From assembly GCA_022798155.1 (NCBI GenBank), contig JAAWLY010000025.1:1-17164 (forward strand): DNA of 17,164 nt, read 5' to 3'. Under the pieces are notes generated by a model. That model was not told the origin of the DNA and made no database searches. It was given only the letters and a program-made list of their open reading frames with translations. Positions 14,108 to 17,164 of this stretch are shown piece after piece (position 1 is the stretch's first letter; each line of letters starts with the position of its first letter). The position numbers and the translations under genes are program-made. The stretch comes from Lawsonibacter sp. GTDB lineage: Bacteria; Bacillota; Clostridia; Oscillospirales; Oscillospiraceae.

Positions 14108-14457
14108 AGAAAGCTCCTCACCCCTCCGTAGATCAGCAGCAGGCCGAAGGCCCGCTTGAGCCAGGGCATTTTTACCCCCCTGAACCACTTCCCCCCGACC
14201 CAGCCGCCGGCGGCCCCGCCAATCAGATAGGGCAGGGCCGCTGTCGCGTCCAGCCCGCCCCGGAACAGGTAGATGCCCGCCGACAGGGCGCACAGGGGCA
14301 GGATTACCGCCACCGACGTGGCGAAAGCCTTCCGCTGGTCCAGCTTGCAGTACCCCGTCAGCAGGGGGACGAATACCGACCCGCCCCCGCCGCCGAAAAA
14401 GCCGTTGGCAATTCCCGCAAGCCCCCCGGCAACGGCGTATCTCCATTTTGAGCGCAA
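14104..14457 (-). CDS. Half-size TSUP (TauE/SafE) permease, N-terminal-type half
   Basis: A 117-aa membrane protein: YAVAGGLAGIANGFFGGGGG, then SVFVPLLTGYCKLDQRKAFA is the usual N-terminal TSUP repeat, and three further helices follow (LPLCALSAGIYLF; AALPYLIGGAAGGWVGG; AFGLLLIYGG). It starts at TTG 14457 with GAAGGGGG about 8 nt upstream; an ATG in the same area belongs to another frame. It is the first gene of the two-gene TSUP unit. Substrate unknown; a small sulfur compound or organic acid is the family expectation. Confidence 0.8.
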   Translation of the reverse strand: MRSKWRYAVAGGLAGIANGFFGGGGGSVFVPLLTGYCKLDQRKAFATSVAVILPLCALSAGIYLFRGGLDATAALPYLIGGAAGGWVGGKWFRGVKMPWLKRAFGLLLIYGGVRSFL

Positions 14458-14546
14458 AAAACCGCCCCCTTCCAGATTAGTTTTCCTGAAAAGAGACGGT
14501 TTATGTGTTTACTCAAGTATCTCTATCAATCGTACCTTATTTCGAG

Positions 14547-14930
14547 TTACAACAGCAACAATGAGCCAGTAAATAGGGATAAACCTACAATAATTGCCGC
14601 AATACTCCCGATTAATATTTTTTTATAGTACGCCACATCAATAGCTTCCGACTCCAAATATTCGCAGAAGCCTTTTTTTAGCTTGTGGAACGATTCTTCT
14701 CTGCACAGGACACCAAAGAGGAACCAGATTTTAACATGATCAGCCAGCAAGCTCCACTGCAAAACATAGAACAATATAGTAAACAAACAGACTGCTAAGC
14801 CAATGAGAAAAAAGTCGATCCCTGCATCTGTATGAACCCGTATCGCCACCCAAACATCATGCAGCAACCAAAACAAAAAATAATTCATAATGACGCCTAT
14901 CAGCGGTCTGTATTCGATTGAACGCCTCAT
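14547..14930 (-). CDS. Small AT-rich integral membrane protein, unknown function
   Basis: A 127-aa protein with hydrophobic helices at about 10-30, 40-61 and 105-126, and a charged loop (CREESFHKLKKGFCEYLESE) before the last one. I recognise no family. Its base composition is far more AT-rich than the neighbours on both sides and its codons use A/T at third positions, unlike the GC-ending codons elsewhere, which suggests transfer. ATG 14930 has GGGAG about 12 nt upstream, a weak placement; M15 (MNYFLFWLL) is an alternative start. A palindromic promoter lies about 130 bp upstream. The 89-bp gap to the TSUP genes leaves it unclear whether they share a transcript. Confidence 0.6.
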   Translation of the reverse strand: MRRSIEYRPLIGVIMNYFLFWLLHDVWVAIRVHTDAGIDFFLIGLAVCLFTILFYVLQWSLLADHVKIWFLFGVLCREESFHKLKKGFCEYLESEAIDVAYYKKILIGSIAAIIVGLSLFTGSLLLL

Positions 14931-15052
14931 TTTATATCATCACTCCCATTGTTAACCGCCAATCGCTTGATAATAATTCTGTTCTATTTTATTCTGAACA
15001 TTGCTCTTCTCCTTTCATGCCCCCGACGGTGTGGGATACAAACATAATTTTG

Positions 15053-15089
15053 GTAAACGCATTATAATACGTTTACGCATAAAAGTAAA
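15053..15089 (-). promoter_or_regulatory. Sigma-A promoter embedded in a 24-bp near-perfect palindrome
   Basis: Minus strand TTTACT (15084-15089), 17 bp, TATAAT (15061-15066). The palindrome 15053-15076 has arms GTAAACG / CGTTTAC around the symmetric core ATTATAAT, with one mismatched pair. It covers the -10, as a repressor operator would. It drives the AT-rich gene ending at 14547. The 336-bp gap 14931-15266 otherwise holds only hairpins near its right end. Confidence 0.55.
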
Positions 15090-15181
15090 TAGTAATAATC
15101 AAAAAATTCACAATATATTTATGAAAAACGACAAATTGCATCTTCTGTTTTAGGGTTTACTTGCTTCATCAATTATAATAG

Positions 15182-15219
15182 ACCGCCCGCCGAAAAGCAA
15201 CTGCTTCCCGGCGGGCGGT
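15182..15219. terminator. Hairpin downstream of the copper operon
   Basis: Perfect 11-bp stem (ACCGCCCGCCG / CGGCGGGCGGT) about 48 bp past the csoR stop. The T-rich flank (GTTTTCGTTCT) is on the plus-strand side; the minus-strand exit is TCTATTATAATT, a weaker U tract. It probably ends the copper operon. Confidence 0.65.
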
Positions 15220-15236
15220 GTTTTCGTTCTCCTGCG

Positions 15237-15256
15237 GCCCCCTTGCCAAAGGGGGC
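15237..15256. terminator. Short hairpin just after csoR
   Basis: Stem GCCCCCTT / AAGGGGGC with a 4-nt loop, 11 bp beyond the csoR stop. It has no U tract, and may be a processing or stabilising stem before the larger hairpin. Confidence 0.4.
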
Positions 15257-15266
15257 TAAACCTTTG

Positions 15267-15530
15267 TTACTCCGCCAGCTTATCCAGCAGGGCGGCCAGC
15301 TCCTCCAGCTTGGGGCCGGGGTCGCCGGAAGCCGCCGCTTCCCGGACGCAGCAGTCCATATGGGCCCGGAGGACCACCCGGTTGGCCTTCTTCAAAATGG
15401 ACTGGGCGGCCATGATCTGGCTGGAGACGTCCAGACAGTAGCGGTCCTCCTCCACCATCTTCAAAATGCCGTCGATCTGGCCCCGGGCGGTCTTTAACAG
15501 CCGGTTGACCTGGGCGGGATCGGCCTTCAC
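15267..15530 (-). CDS. csoR: CsoR-type copper-sensing repressor
   Basis: An 87-aa all-helical repressor of the CsoR/RcnR/FrmR family. Copper(I) ligands C32, H57 and C61 have the CsoR spacing (C-x24-H-x3-C: YCLDV, then RAHMDCC). The family binds operator DNA until Cu(I) releases it, derepressing copper export genes. It starts at GTG 15530, overlapping the upstream stop by 4 nt (GTGA), with GAGGTGG about 10 nt before it, so it is last in a copA-copZ-csoR operon and autoregulation is expected. The operator must lie upstream of copA, outside the window. The N-terminus is short, as in many Firmicute members. Confidence 0.93.
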   Translation of the reverse strand: MKADPAQVNRLLKTARGQIDGILKMVEEDRYCLDVSSQIMAAQSILKKANRVVLRAHMDCCVREAAASGDPGPKLEELAALLDKLAE

Positions 15531-15736
15531 TGGACGGACACCACCTCGTACCCTGCCTGGGTGACGGCGTCGGTAAGGACCTGGTCATCCACGTCCTTGG
15601 ACAGCGTGAGGGTGGCGGACTTGCCCTCCAGGCTCATCTCCACGGCGGAGACGCCGTCGATGACGGACAGGGCCTTCTCCACCCGTCCGGTGCAGTGGGC
15701 ACACATCATGCCCTCGATTTTCATGGTCTTGTTCAT
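15527..15736 (-). CDS. copZ: CopZ-like copper chaperone, in frame with copA
   Basis: A 69-aa heavy-metal-associated (HMA) domain. MKIEGMMCAHCTGRVEKAL carries the M-x-C-x2-C copper site, and the rest fits the ferredoxin-like HMA fold ending GYEVVSVQ. A free chaperone would carry Cu(I) to CopA in the cytoplasm. The ATG at 15736 has a perfect AGGAGG 7 nt upstream, so it looks like an independent start. Yet no stop codon separates it from the copA frame, so it is also the C-terminal domain of a longer CopA product. A TAA only one frame away (15759-15761) suggests a small indel may have removed the copA stop. csoR follows with a 4-nt overlap. Confidence 0.85.
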   Translation of the reverse strand: MNKTMKIEGMMCAHCTGRVEKALSVIDGVSAVEMSLEGKSATLTLSKDVDDQVLTDAVTQAGYEVVSVQ

Positions 15737-17164
15737 GTTGTTTCCTCCTTGATTTGTGTTATTCTTCCTCTCCACAGGGCACGCGCCGGTACAGGCGGGC
15801 GTCTCAGGAGTTTCAGACCGGTATTTGCTCTGGAAGTACCGCAGGCGCAGGGCATTGGTCACCACGGTCACAGAGCTGAGGCTCATGGCGGCGGCGGCAA
15901 TCATGGGGTTGAGCTGGGGCCCGCCGAAGAGCACCAGCACGCCCGCCGCCACGGGGATACAGATGGCGTTGTAGAAAAAGGCCCAGAACAGGTTTTGCTT
16001 GATGTTGCGGATGGTGGCCCGGGACAGCTCCACGGCGGCGGCCACGTCCAGCAGATCGGACTTCATCAGCACAATGTCGGCGCTTTCGATGGCCACGTCG
16101 GTGCCCGCCCCGATGGCCAAGCCCACGTCCGCCCGGGCCAGGGCGGGGGCGTCGTTGATGCCGTCGCCCACCATGGCCACCTTTTTGCCCTCGGCCTGGA
16201 GAGAGGCGATCTTCCGCTCCTTGTCCTGGGGCAGCACCTCGGCCATCACCTGGGTGACCCCCAGCTCGGCCCCGATGGCGCTGGCGGTGCGCTGATTGTC
16301 GCCGGTGAGCATGACCACCTCCAGGCCCAGCGACTGGAAGGCGGCCACCGCGTCTCTGCTGGAGGGCTTGGGTGTGTCGGCCACAGCGATAATGCCCTGT
16401 AATTTTTTCTCTGACTTCTCCCCAAAGTAGAGGGGGGTTTTGCCCTGAGCGGCCAGGGCGTCGGCCTGAGCGGCCAGCGGCCCGGGGATTGCGATCCCCG
16501 CCTCCTCCATCATGGCCCGGTTGCCGCCCAGCAGCACGCTGATACCGATCCTCCCCTGGACGCCCTGGCCATGGACAGCGGTAAAATCTGAAATCGAGGC
16601 GGGGACCACCTCTCGCCGCTGTGCCTCCTCTACGATGGCTTTGGCCAGGGGGTGCTCCGAGGCGGCCTCCAAGGTATATGCGGTGAAGAACAGGGAAGAT
16701 TCATCGCTCCCTGGCGTGGTCAGCACATCGGTGACCACCGGCCTGCCCTGGGTCAGGGTGCCCGTCTTGTCCAGGACAACGGTGTTGACTGTGTGCAGCA
16801 GCTCCAGGGCCTCGGCGGATTTGATCAGGATGCCGTTCTCCGCCCCCTTGCCGGTGCCCACCATGATGGCCACGGGGGTGGCCAGCCCCAGGGCGCAGGG
16901 GCAGGAGATGACCAGCACGGCCACACCGGCGGTGAGGGCCTGGGTGACGGTGTGCCCGGTGGCCAGCCAGACGAGGGCGGAGAGGAGGGCAATCCCCATG
17001 ACCACCGGGACAAACACCCCGGCCACCTGGTCGGCCAGCTTGGCGATGGGGGCCTTGGAGGCGGAGGCCTCCTCCACCAGGCGGATCATCTGGGCCAGGG
17101 TGGTGTCCTCCCCCACCCGGCTGGCCTCAAAGGTGAAGAAGCCCGACTTGTTGATGGAGGCGGC
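15527..17164 (-). CDS. copA: Copper-exporting P1B-type ATPase CopA (5' truncated) reading through into CopZ
   Basis: The gene enters from the right edge (reading AASINKSGFFTFEASRVGED), so its N-terminus and actuator TGE loop are outside. What is here is the P1B ATPase core: the membrane metal motif SCPCALGLATPVA, phosphorylation loop VLDKTGTLTQG, the EHPLAKAI (HP) motif, VMLTGDNQRTA and hinge GDGINDAPALARADVGLAIG, then the last helices ending MSLSSVTVVTNALRLR (MxxSS, the Cu(I)-ATPase signature). It exports Cu(I) across the membrane. After the core the frame continues through a Cys-containing linker (PACTGACPVE) straight into the HMA domain of copZ, giving a C-terminal HMA domain in the read-through product. 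The canonical CopA end would lie near residue RYFQ. Regulation is presumably by CsoR. Confidence 0.93.
   Translation of the reverse strand, partial: AASINKSGFFTFEASRVGEDTTLAQMIRLVEEASASKAPIAKLADQVAGVFVPVVMGIALLSALVWLATGHTVTQALTAGVAVLVISCPCALGLATPVAIMVGTGKGAENGILIKSAEALELLHTVNTVVLDKTGTLTQGRPVVTDVLTTPGSDESSLFFTAYTLEAASEHPLAKAIVEEAQRREVVPASISDFTAVHGQGVQGRIGISVLLGGNRAMMEEAGIAIPGPLAAQADALAAQGKTPLYFGEKSEKKLQGIIAVADTPKPSSRDAVAAFQSLGLEVVMLTGDNQRTASAIGAELGVTQVMAEVLPQDKERKIASLQAEGKKVAMVGDGINDAPALARADVGLAIGAGTDVAIESADIVLMKSDLLDVAAAVELSRATIRNIKQNLFWAFFYNAICIPVAAGVLVLFGGPQLNPMIAAAAMSLSSVTVVTNALRLRYFQSKYRSETPETPACTGACPVERKNNTNQGGNNMNKTMKIEGMMCAHCTGRVEKALSVIDGVSAVEMSLEGKSATLTLSKDVDDQVLTDAVTQAGYEVVSVQ

Noticed and set aside
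13745..14457. Single TSUP gene broken by a frameshift
   Set aside because: The second half has its own GAGGAG site and GTG start, with a typical 4-nt overlap, so a genuine gene pair is the simpler reading.
14931..15266. A gene in the AT-rich intergenic gap
   Set aside because: No open frame of useful length with a ribosome site; only promoter and hairpin elements are seen.

Overview
The window looks like a chromosomal segment from a GC-rich, strictly anaerobic, flagellated gut Firmicute, most likely the Oscillospiraceae (Oscillibacter/Intestinimonas/Flavonifractor type). The evidence is a rubrerythrin plus rubredoxin pair, strong AGGAGG-type ribosome sites, TTG/GTG starts, Firmicute-style flagellar genes (fliD-fliS), sigma-D-like promoters, and a CsoR-controlled copper ATPase. 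The taxonomic placement is inference from gene content and style, not from a search.

Layout: (1) 1-460: the 3' end of a (reverse) rubrerythrin/NADH peroxidase-type gene and a 51-aa rubredoxin, closed by a strong hairpin. (2) 465-2249, minus strand: a two-gene operon of a Soj/ParA-like ATPase followed by a proline-rich protein. That second protein carries four SQxxIExML peptides, resembling the CheY-binding tail of FliM, and a C-terminal ComFB domain. (3) 2356-6102, plus strand: a sigma-D-like promoter, an unusually large fliD, fliS and a coupled FliT-like gene. (4) 6111-7944: a membrane-anchored C39-type cysteine peptidase (minus) and an orphan FtsE-like ABC ATPase (plus), driven by overlapping divergent promoters beside a perfect palindrome. 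(5) 8005-10123: an intergenic repeat, a sigma-D-like promoter and a methyl-accepting chemotaxis protein. (6) 10214-13335: an FtsA/PilM-like ATPase with a long C-terminal extension, plus a bitopic membrane protein. (7) 13352-13747: a near-ideal sigma-D promoter and a 54-aa YjfB-type motility protein, a terminator, and a second copy of the intergenic repeat. (8) 13745-14930, minus: two half-size TSUP (TauE/SafE) genes and an AT-rich gene for a small membrane protein with a palindromic promoter. (9) 15182-17164, minus: copper genes copA, copZ and csoR, where copZ lies in frame with copA and no stop codon separates them.

Most of the left and centre belongs to motility. Sigma-D-like promoters precede fliD, the chemoreceptor and yjfB. 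FliD caps the filament, FliS chaperones flagellin, and the receptor feeds CheA/CheY.

The most intriguing unit is the divergent parA-comFB operon. A ParA-type positioning ATPase is paired with a disordered adaptor that bears repeated CheY/FliM-like peptides and a domain family linked to cyclic dinucleotides in cyanobacteria. I propose it as a candidate system that positions or tunes chemotaxis or flagellar complexes; this is a hypothesis. The second candidate is the FtsA-like ATPase plus its bitopic membrane partner, which recalls PilM-PilN.
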